A DNA stretch of 64,000 bases, taken from assembly GCA_949825045.1 (NCBI GenBank), contig OX463829.1, forward strand, positions 3,658,001 through 3,722,000, in the 5' to 3' direction. A model generated the notes under the pieces. The model saw nothing but the letters and a program-made list of their open reading frames with translations. It did no database searches and was not told the origin of the DNA. Shown here piece after piece: positions 45,707-55,949 of the stretch. The DNA comes from Argyresthia goedartella (taxonomy: Eukaryota; Arthropoda; Insecta; Lepidoptera; Argyresthiidae). The position numbers were made by a program, and so were the translations under genes. Positions within the stretch are counted from its first letter, which is position 1, and each line of letters starts with the position of its first letter.

Positions 45707-47179
45707 GTAACCCTTCCCTTGCCACACGCCTCGCAACCGCATCTAGGGTCACTTGCCGCGGCGCAAATCGTGCGCACCACAGGTGGTAGGCCGCGCGCCC
45801 CGCGCTTGCTTCTATCCTCGAAGAGGCGTAAACTACTTATTTAATAGAAACAACCTGTATATATTTGAAAACTGCATTAAACATACTTTCTAATAATGTA
45901 ACATAAGCTGGGTTTGGTCAAGCAGTCTAGGTGTGAGCAAAGAAAGTATTCTGAAAATAGGGATTTTTTCTTCTCATTTTTGTCAAAAACTATTGAATTT
46001 TCAAAATTAAACACAGGAAGAGCTTGAATTTTTGGTTTTATTTACAACATTATCTTATTTACACAGTTACATATAAACATGACATGGTCCTGTGGAAAAA
46101 TTAAGACAAAAATTTATTTAAAGCCATGACCTTAAAATAACATTATCAAAAAAGTGTTCTAAAATAGGTTATGTTGTCAGCTTATTTCTAGACCCTCTTT
46201 GTGATGACAGTGGCTTGTCTAAGCTAATTTAGAGAGTTTAGGTCTTTAACTAGTTAAATCAAGAACCCTATACAGATATGATTTGTCGTTGGTGTGTATG
46301 ACCCGATATTAAACACCTCTCTAGTCACATAGTAAAATTATGGGCTTGACATATTTGCTGAAAATGGTCAATAAATTCAAAAACTACATTAAATTAACTA
46401 ACTAATTCAAATCTACATTAAATTACCTAACTAATTCAATGAACACTATCTAATTAGCATACTAGAAACAAGAAGTTTTGAAGAGTTGAAAATGATCAAT
46501 TTCTTCATACAAACAGAAATACCACTGGCGAAAAAAGTATGGATGCGACTTTGAAATTCTGATCTTTGGTAAATATGACAGATGTTTAAAAAATAGTTTA
46601 CAATTATGGGGTTACATCAAGGGTTTGATGGAAGAGATGTCTTTTTAGAGATAAGCTTGCCTTTGCAAATTAATTTTTTGTGTTTTTTATTTTATGTTCA
46701 ATAGTCATATACAAAATACAATTTAATATATATTGTAATGAGAAATTACATAAATATATAAATTTGACAAGTATCGAACCGCATTAGAATACAAATAAAA
46801 ACTACTAGATAAATGACTAAATTACATATTTAAACTGAATTATCTCAGAAACGCTACTACGCTATTTACTATATTGTGTCAAAAGAACATTTGTTGTTTG
46901 TAATTAAATTCTCATTACACGAAACATTACATTACAGTACATGAAAAATCAAAATTTTAGGGTAGGTACCTATTTGAAGTTTCAAGTAGCCAGGCTTCAT
47001 ACAAAAATGTTTACTTGTAAAAAAATATTACTTATTAAAATATCAATAAAATAAATTAGCAATGGTAAGATAACAAATAACATGTTCAAATATATGTGAT
47101 TTTTTTTGAAACACAGAGCTTTTTACGAACATATTGTTGGAATATCTTAAAAAAATAATTAAAAAAAACACAGTATAGA

Positions 47180-47808
47180 CTACGCTAAAAAAATGTTTCT
47201 TACATCACCAGATGGCGCCAACAAAGCGGAGGAAGCAGGCGGCATCTCGTGTATTGTGATCAGGGATTGGAGGGGATCCCAGATCCGCTGGCGCTTAATG
47301 TGCAAGAGGGACTCCAACGGTTCTCCCTCTGGGAGTCCGCCTCCGACAATATTACCGCAGTAAAATCTGAAAGAAAGAACAAAATTATAAAAAAAAAAGT
47401 ATACAAAAAAGAATAGAATATAAGTAAATTTACTCGTCTCCAACAACACAAACAACAAAACTTACATACAAAAATAATTAAAAGAACAAAACAAGTAAAA
47501 CATACAATTTAAAGCAATAAACAAACAAAACCGCAACAAACAAAAAAATATTACCGCTGCTGCTCCTCTGGCATACTACCCCTGCCCCTGCCCCTGCCGC
47601 TGCCCCTGCCCCTGCCCCTGCCTTTCGCTGCGACCCTCCCTCGGCTGTCGGTATTCCCGCTGTGGGTCCTGGCTCGTCGAGCCGACGTCGGAGGCTCCAA
47701 GGGACATGGCTCCACAATGACGTCCACCTCAATTTCCCTAGAGGAGCTTACTCCTCCTCGTCCTCCACCTTTCCCCCTCCCTATTCCTCCTCCTCTTATC
47801 CTCACCAT
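47180..47808 (-). CDS. Spliced RG-rich protein inside the transposon, 146 aa
   Basis: Coding exons are 47808-47555 and 47366-47180. The donor (CAGCG|GTAATA), acceptor (TTTCTTTCAG|AT) and exact frame across the join support splicing. An upstream non-coding exon likely ends at 49243 (AAAC|GTAAGTAA), joined to an acceptor (CATTCTCTAG) about 10 bp before the ATG. The first half is RG/GGG-rich (RGGGIGRGKGGGRGG, later GRGRGRGSGRGRGRG), typical of RNA binding or phase separation. The second half (FYCGNIVGGGLPEGEPLESL, then LLAPSGDVRNIFLA) is unfamiliar. It could be a captured host gene or an element accessory gene. Confidence 0.5.
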
Positions 47809-47989
47809 ATCTTATACACTAGAGAATGCGGAAAAGTGTTAAAAAAGCGTTAAAAAACAGGCACAGTCAGACACACAAACAGGCGCAAAAAGACAAACAA
47901 ATAACTTAAATGGTTAATATTTGTGTATTGAAAATATAAGTAAGCATACAGACACACAATATCAAAGTCCTGAGATGTAGAAGGTCAGT

Positions 47990-48800
47990 GTGAAGGAAAG
48001 AGTATGCGGAAAGATATACTTAGACTTTTTTGATGTTTTTTGTTTGTTGAGTATTTGTTCTTTTTTGATAGGAGATTATTCATATTATTAAAACAAACCT
48101 ATTTTGTTAAATAAACTTTTCTCTAAAGTGCTTATTTTCGACTTTATTAACGAGGCCAAAATTAGAATCAAAAGGTAGAAGGGGTATTTTTTAGATACAT
48201 TTTGTTTTTATTTGCATATGCTCGCTCCAATGCGCTGCGCTCGCTCCAGTTTTGCTTTTTAGAAGTTCCAACCCAACCTAACCTAAACCCAATTTAAATT
48301 TAGCCACAATAACCTACTCTAGCCAAAAATTGACAATAGAGAAAAGTTATTTTGACAATTGTGGCTTATAATGACGCCACCTATCAGCTGAGTGCAAAAT
48401 AATATGTGGTTTACTTGACGAAAATTTTGTACCTTTCTGAAAAAATAAAAAAGTGTTGGGAGATTTCGAAAAAAATTACGGCTAAATTACTGACTACAGA
48501 GAAAAGTGTATGAAACAAAAACTTAAGTATTTACGACCTTTAATAAGATCTATGCATCAACAAAAAAGCAAATATATGAAATAAAAAAAAAAAAAAACAT
48601 TAAAAATAATCTAAATCCTGTGAAACCCCGTAAAGTGTCAATAAAGTCGAAAATACGCATCTAAGAAAAAAGTTTATATGACAAAATATGTTTGTATTAA
48701 CGTATTGAACAACCCCCCCCCTAAAGATTCGATAAAACAAAAAAATAAAAAAAAGATAAAAAAAAATATCTAAGTCTTTTGCGCATACCCTTTCGTTAAC
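47990..48800. repeat. Fold-back element in first intron
   Basis: Left GAAAGAGTATGCGGAAAGAT pairs imperfectly with right TTTTGCGCATACCCTTTCG. Left TATTTTCGACTTTATTAACG pairs with right GTCAATAAAGTCGAAAATAC. Arms reach roughly 190 bp. The CGCTCGCTCC-type dispersed repeat (48205-48335) sits inside. Confidence 0.6.
48205..48335 (+). repeat. Dispersed repeat, second copy
   Basis: It contains TTTGCATATGCTCGCTCCAA, CCCAACCTAACCTAAACCCA and GCCACAATAACCTACTCTAG, shared with 32865-32995. The same short repeat therefore landed in both gypsy-borne transposons. Confidence 0.65.
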
Positions 48801-49243
48801 ACTAACCCATTAAAAACAGTAACATGCAACATTTACAAAATGCAGACCAAGAGTTAATCAAAACCAAATCTCAAGAATCAATAGCTGTACAGGCGTATCC
48901 ATACTAAGTTATCTCATGGCCACCGACCGCCATTTTATTTCAAAACATACATTGGCGTTGCGGACAATAGTGTCCAGATGATGACTCAAGATTTTCGATT
49001 GACGATTTCAGCTCTCAGAAACGATCTACGCACAAAATTATTGTTTTCACTTCGAGTTTATGAATCTTAGATATGAATATAACAGAGTTTTATCCGTAAA
49101 TAGAAACAAAAAGCCATCAATTGTTGTCTTGTCGAAACCAGCAAGGCGGAAATTTTTCGCCGTGCAAGTTTAGGTCATCGATATTAGTACAAAATCCAAC
49201 GCAAACAACCTACAGGATTAAACAGACATGCTAGTTACTTACG

Positions 49244-49584
49244 TTTCTTTCCTTTTGCGATGAAAACAAAACACTTTTCACCAAAAAAACTTGAACACTG
49301 CTGCCTCAAACCCACGACTGAACCGGACTGAAGTTGTGCCGCATGATGCATTCCGTTGATGGACTTTTACTACGATTGGTTAAGGTCCGACGGTTTTAAT
49401 ACCTATCTCATTCCTTTACATAACGAAATTTTGTTACTTTCCTTGTCACACCGATCCCCATTGGTTGAAATTACTCATATTGCTCGACGCGGCAGCGTGC
49501 GCTGCTGCTGGGTCTGTAAAGGGCGGCCCGCAAATATGGCGTTATTGAAAAGTGGACTATGAAGGGCGCTCGGCAAAGGAGGGG
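49244..49584 (-). promoter_or_regulatory. Probable promoter and 5' exon of the transposon gene
   Basis: The 340 bp between the terminal repeat and the donor at 49242/49241 are richer in GC than the rest of the element. They contain CGCCATATTTGCGGGCCGCC on the minus strand and a GTTCAGTCGTG initiator-like site. No ATG-led ORF is evident, consistent with 5' UTR. Confidence 0.4.
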
Positions 49585-49622
49585 GTAAACGCCTGTCATT
49601 TCGATTTCTACAATTCGATCTA

Positions 49623-49726
49623 GATTTTTCATCTAAACACGTGTGTTTAGATGAAAAATCGTATTATTAGCGCATAAAGCGCATGGATATGCCGTGGCAT
49701 ATCCATGCGCTTTATGCGCTAATAAT
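49623..49726. repeat. Two adjacent perfect palindromes, copy B
   Basis: Identical to 38369-38472, so both copies have kept 18-bp and 31-bp arms with no mismatch. Confidence 0.9.
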
Positions 49727-49860
49727 TGAATAAATTCATTCACACCCACGTTCGAATCCAAATTACACAAATCATACAGTCTATGCTTTTTTCCAATTTG
49801 ATCGGCTGTCCATCCAAAACGTAATAAATATCTGAGCGCGAACGACCCGCGCGGGTCCAC
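49633..49860 (-). CDS. Gypsy middle (nucleocapsid-like) frame, copy B
   Basis: Entered by a -1 shift from gag. It encodes about 75 residues, including GQ/DQIGKKHRLYDLCNLD-like sequence and YPCALCANNTIFHL, and ends inside the palindromes. It is separated from pol by the 3.9 kb transposon. Confidence 0.45.
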   Translation of the reverse strand: MDPRGSFALRYLLRFGWTADQIGKKHRLYDLCNLDSNVGVNEFIQLLAHKAHGYATAYPCALCANNTIFHLNTRV

Positions 49861-49869
49861 TAGTTTTTT
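49844..49869 (-). promoter_or_regulatory. -1 ribosomal frameshift signal, copy B
   Basis: The same heptamer (49869-49863), TAG (49862-49860) and GACCC-GCGC-GGGTC stem (49857-49844) as in copy A, with no differences. Confidence 0.75.
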
Positions 49870-50930
49870 GAATTCGAACTTATCGCATTATTTCTGTCAC
49901 TTGAACTTTGCCCTGCCTCTGTATTATCTGAAACATCATTGCCCCTTTGGAACCCTATTGCCTTGAAACTAGCCTGAAGCTGTCTACCTCTACCGCGAAA
50001 ATAACCGCGAGCGCGCGTCCCAGATTCGTTTCGCGCCTTCGTTCCCGCGTTATAATTATTCCTACGACTCACCGCGTTATAACGTATCGTATTTACCCGC
50101 ATAGCACGATAATGCCCACGCATGTAGCTATTCCGCCTTACGTTATTCGTATTCATTGTCTCCAAACTCTGCAACGCACTTAATCCCCCATCGACATTCC
50201 GTTCTAAATGCCGAAGGAACTCGACCGCATCTCGTTTAGTCATTGGTTCCTTTCTAGCAAAAAACGCTACCTGAATATCACGCGGCAACTGTCTGAAAAT
50301 CGTGTTGATTTTCTCCGTATCAGTAAACGGTATCGTAAGCTCATATATGCTATTCAATTGAGAGGCAAAGAATTCTTCCATACTTTGACCTTTCTTAGAA
50401 TCAAACTTCGCAGTTAGGAATCTTTGTTTAATTAATTCCTGTTCATTATCACCCCAGAATACCTCTCTGAAATCTTTTTCAAAATCCGAATGGGTTCGCC
50501 ATGAGTCTCTGTATATGCTCATTCGAACTTTTGCAATTCCTACCAAACTATCCGTTGCCCATATCAAAGCCCTAGAACTATCTCCCGAGACTTTAATATA
50601 AGCCTTTAAATCTCTTAAGAAAATCATCGGATTTTCCGAACTCCGCCCATCGAATGTCGGCAACTTCTGTGTCATTTTCACTATGCATGATTGACGTTTT
50701 TCTACCGATTGTTCAAACGTCTCTAGTTCCTGTCTGTCAGTCTGTCTGTCCGAAGTCCTACTAGTATTGCTCGCGCTAGAACCCCTTTCCAAACTGTCTA
50801 ATCTGTTCACTATTTCAGATAACAATTGCGTCACCTGTCCTGACGCCATTTCATTATTTAAAATACTTGTCTGGGAAAGTGAGTCAACTTGTTCAACACG
50901 ACTAACGTTTTTTCTAAACCGGCCGGCCAT
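49860..50930 (-). CDS. gag: Gypsy gag, copy B, intact 356 aa
   Basis: The structural protein that packages the element RNA. It starts MAGRFRKNVSRVEQ and ends SSNSKN before TAG. Residues 1-80 are polar and low in complexity. About residues 90-260 form the retrotransposon-gag helical domain (KLPTFDGRSSENPMIFLRDL, FEKDFREVFWGDNEQELI, GQSMEEFFASQLNSIYEL). The C-terminus is Arg/Gly-rich (ARGYFRGRGRQ) and lacks a zinc knuckle, which may lie in the -1 frame. The start is about 200 bp inside the 5' LTR. Intact, unlike copy A. Confidence 0.9.
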   Translation of the reverse strand: MAGRFRKNVSRVEQVDSLSQTSILNNEMASGQVTQLLSEIVNRLDSLERGSSASNTSRTSDRQTDRQELETFEQSVEKRQSCIVKMTQKLPTFDGRSSENPMIFLRDLKAYIKVSGDSSRALIWATDSLVGIAKVRMSIYRDSWRTHSDFEKDFREVFWGDNEQELIKQRFLTAKFDSKKGQSMEEFFASQLNSIYELTIPFTDTEKINTIFRQLPRDIQVAFFARKEPMTKRDAVEFLRHLERNVDGGLSALQSLETMNTNNVRRNSYMRGHYRAMRVNTIRYNAVSRRNNYNAGTKARNESGTRARGYFRGRGRQLQASFKAIGFQRGNDVSDNTEAGQSSSDRNNAISSNSKN

Positions 50931-51103
50931 TATTCCTGAACACTAAACCGCCGTGGCTCGAAAACAATGCCCCTTTTTTTTGCTTATTTCTTACTTACAA
51001 AACTGAACTGTTTAAAATCGTTTCTACGTTGTGTTATTTTTAAAAGTAACGCGATAGACCTTGATTCTTTTAGAATATCTAGGTATCAGACTATCTAGGA
51101 TAT

Positions 51104-51121
51104 CCTTCGGTCTCGGCACCA
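51104..51121 (-). other. Primer-binding site, copy B
   Basis: TGGTGCCGAGACCGAAGG on the minus strand, 7 nt downstream of the LTR. Identical to copy A. Confidence 0.6.
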
Positions 51122-51128
51122 GAAAATC

Positions 51129-53359
51129 TGTATCGGCATTAACGGCTAAGGTCGAGCCACCGCTATCAGTAGCTATGATCGTCTATTCTATCTACCCCAA
51201 AAAGAGATGTCCCGATTCAGCTGTAAAATTTGTAAGTTAAGAATGATAAGTCAGAATTTCTCGTTCGTTGAGAAGTTCGTTAGGCGTACAATAGTCGAGC
51301 GGAAGATTGGTTCAGGAATTCAGAGTTTCAAGTTAGACAGAGAAAGCATATATGTCCGCAAGCCAGTAATTCGCATCAGTCAGCGGTGTATTGCGCCAGA
51401 TCGATCTTTGTTATATTTTGTGTGATGGTACCATTTATTTTTTTGTATATATGGGCGCTTGGAACTTCTTTTAGTGGTCGACCACGATTTGTAATATTTG
51501 TTTGGGATATCGTATAGATATCCGTCGTAGTTTTACGACGTGAGTACTCAATGATATTTCATGTGCTCGCTAGAAGCGGCTTGTGGTGGTTCCAATTATA
51601 TATTTAGTTCACGGCAATAACGATCCGAAAAGACCGGTTTACACAATTGCGATTTGATGTTCCGAAATGGGTTTGAACTAGCGGTTATCTCAAAAGGTCC
51701 GTAACGTTTTGAAACCTTCAACTCTGCGCAATTTGAGCTGGATGTTATCGAAACGTAGTCATTAGCGCTTTAGGAGATCTAATCCACACCATAGCGAAGT
51801 GCATAGTTCGATAAATACCGAACTATGAATTCCACTAGCCGCAGCACGTCCTCGACTGAGCCTTATCATATATATTGACTCAGCCTACACATTAGACCTC
51901 CAGCGTAATTTACATTTAATTTAAAGATGCAACTTGAATCCAAACTGACCCAAGGCAAAGCAAAACCACCTACCCGGTCCTAAACAATGACTAACTAATA
52001 ATAACTTTAGACTGTAAATTGATCTCTTCGCGCGTCCCCGACAACACTCAAATGTCAAAATATCAACAGGATAGGTTATCTGTGTTGACACCGGTTTAAT
52101 TTTGTTCTGAATTTGTTATTTCCATCCGCGGAACCTCATCGATCAAACAGTCTCCCTATGCCCTGCCAACCTAGGTTTAGCCGCAACTAAACTCCTGTCT
52201 AGCCTAGTCTCAAAACCTAGTGTTATACCACGTCAATTATCGACACCACTCGAAAATGGTTGAGTTTGATTTGAATGTGCTTGTATGTTTAATGACTGTG
52301 TGTGTGGGAATTTCAAAACTCGCTACTCGAAAGGAATGAGGAGAGGATTAGCCCGCGAATATCCTAAGAGCCAATCCAGGAACCCTATGGTGAAGGAAAA
52401 AGGAATTTAGGGTCGCTACAAGCCCAGACTCAGACTCAGATCAGTGACTTACAAGTTCTTATCTAACGACCCAAGGATAGTTTTGGAATTTAGGGTAGGT
52501 TGATTTAAAAGATAGGAACCGAGGTATATCTCGGCGCTTCCGACACTCACGAAAATCCACTGAAACTCGCAATCACAATTCACCCAGTTCTGACGCGTAA
52601 CACGGCAGACCAAAACTGTTTATAATCGTGAAAGACGACTGTCACAGTAGCTAGACGCTGAGACTGAATGCTCTCCCTTCCCCCGCAATCGTATTTATAC
52701 ACCCCACATGTCTGAAAAAAAATGGCGTCCTTTGCGAACACGCTCTGCCCAAGCGAAGCTTCTTATCACTAACTACACAGGGTCTAATTTCAACCATGCC
52801 ATGCAGATCCGCCGTTCTACAAATTGTGTACGCATATTCACTATGATCAACCGTAGGTTATCATTCAAATCATTCGGTATGGCCGATACACAAAATCTGT
52901 TGACCGCTGATCATAAAAGCTTGTTGCGATTAATTAAGCCTTCCCGACCGCTAGCGCGCGAAACAAAGACCACTAGAATGCTATTCATACTAGTCGTGTC
53001 AAACTCACCATCTCATACCTCAATCGCAATTGTATATTTGCAATCAACATAATAGCTTTCTCCGTATCGTTTCATAATAACCTTTCATTATTTAGTTATT
53101 CATAATTTTATTCAGCGCGCAGCCAAATCGACTCTGATCCCTACACATCTCGCAGGAATGCTACAAAAAACCTGACCTGTAACCTTCCTCGAACCATCCC
53201 ACGCGTCGGCTCATTGTTTTTTGCTAACTTGCCCCTGAGCTACTCAAAACCCCAAACGTTATCTGAACCGATTCTCGTATACAAAACAGCGCGGCGATGG
53301 GCTAGCCCTCTGTCACGCAAATGAAGTATCAAATGTACTGACTCTCGTGTACCATTACA
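51129..53359 (-). repeat. Gypsy LTR 3 (5' LTR of copy B)
   Basis: It starts (minus strand) TGTAATGGTACACGAGAGTC and ends CCGATACA. It is followed on the right by TTTTCCCCAGG of the interrupted LINE. Confidence 0.9.
52655..52700 (-). promoter_or_regulatory. LTR promoter (TATA box and initiator)
   Basis: On the minus strand GTATAAATAC (52691-52700) is followed about 34 bp later by TTCAGTC, an arthropod initiator-like site. Equivalent TATA boxes lie at about 30248-30257 (LTR 1) and 41438-41447 (LTR 2). The TATA box lies about 660 bp into the LTR, leaving a long R/U5 leader. Confidence 0.55.
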
Positions 53360-53530
53360 TTTTCCCCAGGGATAGCAATCGGAGATCCCACACGGTGGTT
53401 CTTCTTTCTCTTTAGGTTAAGGGCAAACCGACTGTCGAACGCACTTCCCTGCGCTATTAGGGATAGTCCCTCAATACTTTTAAGAAAAGGTAGAAAGAGC
53501 ATTTCCTTTCTTCCTTAAAATATACCGTAT
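53360..53530 (+). pseudogene. Degenerate LINE ORF, right part
   Basis: This continues the LINE broken at 28704. Residues such as RANRLSNALPCAIRDSP correspond to the C-terminal LWNALP-type motif of Jockey/I-like ORF2 proteins, just where it should follow the RERFEFLF segment. The frame is damaged. The 3' UTR probably continues in AT-rich DNA to about 53640. Confidence 0.6.
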
Positions 53531-54272
53531 CAATATAGGTATATGTATGATATATTATAAAGGTAGTTTATATATGTGCATGTTATCAATATAATTTTGT
53601 ATAGTTGAGGTATATGTATATTTTATTTATTTGGTATATTTTATTGGAAAATTGTAAGTCCAGCCGCAGATTTATTTATTAGCCACGTGATCAAACTTCT
53701 CATTTTATAACTAAACAACGGGAAAATGAGATAGCCTCTAATAAACTAATTCGTCTTTTTTACAATACCAACTCATTATTCTAAAGAAAGCATCAAGTAA
53801 AGATTAACAATTGTTTTAATTTGTCCTTCTTATTTATACATTGCCACCTAATTTACTAATTCAGCCACGGATTTTACATCTCATCACCATTTTACGTTTT
53901 ACAGCTTCAACACAAGGTCCTCAAAAAAATATAATTTAAGCTCCTATAGACAATATCATTTATTATAACTTAGCATGTAAAATAATACATTATATTCTTT
54001 TGTCGTGAAAATAGCCACTGCAAGATTTGGCGCGAGTTCGCGAGACGACAGCGACCGGCCGTTTGCACCAATCAGAGAGCGCCATTCGATTCATGTACCG
54101 ACGAGTTAGTCAAATCACGTGTATTTGTTTATTGTCGTTCGTGCGTTCGTATTGCAATTGTTTCGTCTGTAATTAAATTAAAGTTTTCGATGAGTTTAAT
54201 TAGTTATGACGTCTAAACGTGAAAATGAAGTACCTTTGTACTGTTCTGACGAGGACAAATTGAAATTAATAT

Positions 54273-54385
54273 AGCAAATTATCAGGGCAAAACACTGCGG
54301 TAGCTTAGGTGAAGGGTAAAGGGGGTGAGCGAAGCGAAGCCCCCTTTACCCTTCGTGTTAGGTTGAACATGTAAGAACAACAATA
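54273..54385 (-). repeat. Dispersed hairpin repeat, best copy
   Basis: It contains CACTGCGGTAGCTTAGGT, then GAAGGGTAAAGGGGG pairing exactly with CCCCCTTTACCCTTC across a GTGAGCGAAGCGAAG-type loop, then GTGTTAGGTTGAACATGTAA. This copy has the least diverged stem. Confidence 0.75.
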
Positions 54386-55489
54386 AATTCTTAAAACATA
54401 AAGGAGTGTCAATTTGCCTTCGGCATATTACATAGCAGCGCGCGTTTGTAAACGGACGACGCCGTTTGTAAAATGCGGAATCAAACAAATTGCCTGCGAC
54501 AGATCATTTTAAGTACTTATACGAAAATCTTATTTGATGTCATATAACAATTAAATCAAATCAAATTAAAATGCTAAAAAATAACCACCACGCTGAGTTT
54601 TATTTAGAGTGGCTTACATAGAAGATAACTAGTGGCTAAGATAGTATCACTCAGACGCTCGTCAATTGTGGCTGAATTTAGAAGGCAATGTAGATTTTTA
54701 GAGGCGAATAATGCTATTAAAAAGAAGTCTGTTTAATTAGCACCCGTCCATAATTTACTATTTGATGACAATTTTAGCAAATCTTTGACGATCACTTAAT
54801 GTAGGATGAGTTACATTTTAAACGTACCGAGTTAAAAAAATAGAAGCTAATAGTATATATTTTTTGATGTCGCATATACATATTTTAGAAGTTTACTGCT
54901 TGAATGCATGTTACAAATTTAGATGCTAAAAAATAATCAGCATGCTGAGTTGTATTTAAAGTGTCTTACTTAGAAGATAACTAGTGGCTGAGCTAGCATA
55001 ATTCAGACGCTCGTTAATTGTGGCTGACTTAGTAATTTAGAAGGCAATGTACATTTTTAGACGCGAATAATGCTATTAAAAAGAAGTCTGTTTAATTAGC
55101 ACCCTATTTTATTTAGGGTAATAATTAAACAGACTTCTTTTTATTAGAATTATTCTCCTCTAAAAATCTACATTGTCTTCTAAACTACCAAGTCAGCCAC
55201 AATTAACGAGCGTCTGAATGATACAATCTTAGCCACAAGTTATCTTCTATCTAAGCCACTCTAACTACAAATCAGCATGGTGGTTATTTTTAGCATCTAA
55301 ATTTGTACATTGCATTCAAGCAGTAAACTTCTTAAATATTAATATGAAATCAAATAAAATATTCTATCAGCTTCAATTTTTTTAATATAGCTCATCCCAC
55401 ATTAATTGATCGTCAAAATTTCGCAAAAATTGCCATCAAATAGTAAATTATGGCCACTAATATTACCCAAAAAAACATATATCATTAAA

Positions 55490-55560
55490 TATTGTTTTCA
55501 TTTGCTTACGCTTCGCTACGCTCCGGTTTTTCTTCTTCTAAGTTCTAACATAACAAGTTA
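55490..55560 (+). repeat. Dispersed CGCTTCGCTACGCTCC repeat, partial
   Basis: CATTTGCTTACGCTTCGCTA followed by CGCTCCGG and AAGTTCTAACATAAC-type sequence, a short relative of 32865-32995. Confidence 0.5.
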
Positions 55561-55949
55561 TAACTAATACTGATACTGTCTATGGAAGCTTGATTTACAT
55601 TTTTTTGAGGACCTTGTGTTGAAGCTGTAAAGCGTAAAATGGTGATAAGATGTAAAATTCGTGGCTGAGTTAGTGAAATAGGTAGCAATGTATAAATAAA
55701 AAGGACAAGTGAAAATAATTGTTGATCTTTACTTGACGCTTTCTATAGAATATTTAGTTAGCGTTCTAAAAAATATGAATTAGTTTATTAGAGGCTATCT
55801 CATTTTCCCGTTGCTTAGTTATAAAATTAAAAGTTAGATCACTTGGCCAATAAATAAATCTGTGGCTTGACTTATAATTTCTCTTTTATTTAAATTTTGA
55901 AAGTAATTTTCGTAACTCCTGTTTCCTACACTCTCCTGTCATGCCTAGT

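Larger units (their letters stand above)
45711..49584 (-). mobile_element. Gene-bearing DNA transposon in gypsy copy B
   Basis: Copy A has the empty site, so the ends are exact: 3874 bp, flanked by GTAA (45707-45710 and 49585-49588). Terminal inverted repeats are about 13 bp, CCCTTCCCTTGCC and, from the right, CCCCTCCTTTGCC. No transposase is recognisable. Inside is a three-exon gene on the minus strand (below), a fold-back element in its first intron and LINE-tail debris near 46630-46700. With a TAA reading of the duplication, PIF/Harbinger could be considered, but the TIR is not typical, so the superfamily is unassigned. The 45840-47170 part is AT-rich with no gene. Confidence 0.75.
28705..53359 (-). 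mobile_element. Tandem Ty3/gypsy array: LTR-int-LTR-int-LTR
   Basis: Three about 2.2-kb LTRs flank two homologous internal regions, all read on the minus strand: 5' LTR 51129-53359, internal B 42111-51128, shared LTR 39875-42110, internal A 30922-39874, 3' LTR 28705-30921. The whole array interrupts one LINE, with TTTT on both sides (28701-28704 and 53360-53363), a possible 4-bp target duplication. Sharing a middle LTR points to unequal recombination between LTRs or a tandem duplication, not two separate insertions. Each internal region later received its own DNA transposon. No env gene was found. Confidence 0.85.
53651..55880. mobile_element. Fold-back (long inverted repeat) element
   Basis: The ends are inverted: ATTGTAAGTCCAGCCGCAG at left and TGTGGCTTGACTTATAATTT at right. 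Outer arms (53651-53935 and 55600-55880) share GGGAAAATGAGATAGCCTCT and ACAAGGTCCTCAAAAAAAT. An inner hairpin (arms 54751-55108 and 55115-55455) has its centre near 55110 and shares AAGTCTGTTTAATTAGCACC. Another partial copy of the inner unit is at 54545-54725. 53990-54270 is unrelated and GC-richer, possibly a captured promoter (CACCAATCAGAGAGCGCC). No transposase is present. Confidence 0.65.

Noticed and set aside
45670..45752. N-terminal extension MTLDAVARRVAREG of pol copy B
   Set aside because: Its first codons come from the inserted transposon, not from the gypsy element.
47662..47853. Plus-strand Ser/Pro-rich ORF
   Set aside because: An antisense shadow of the RG-rich exon.
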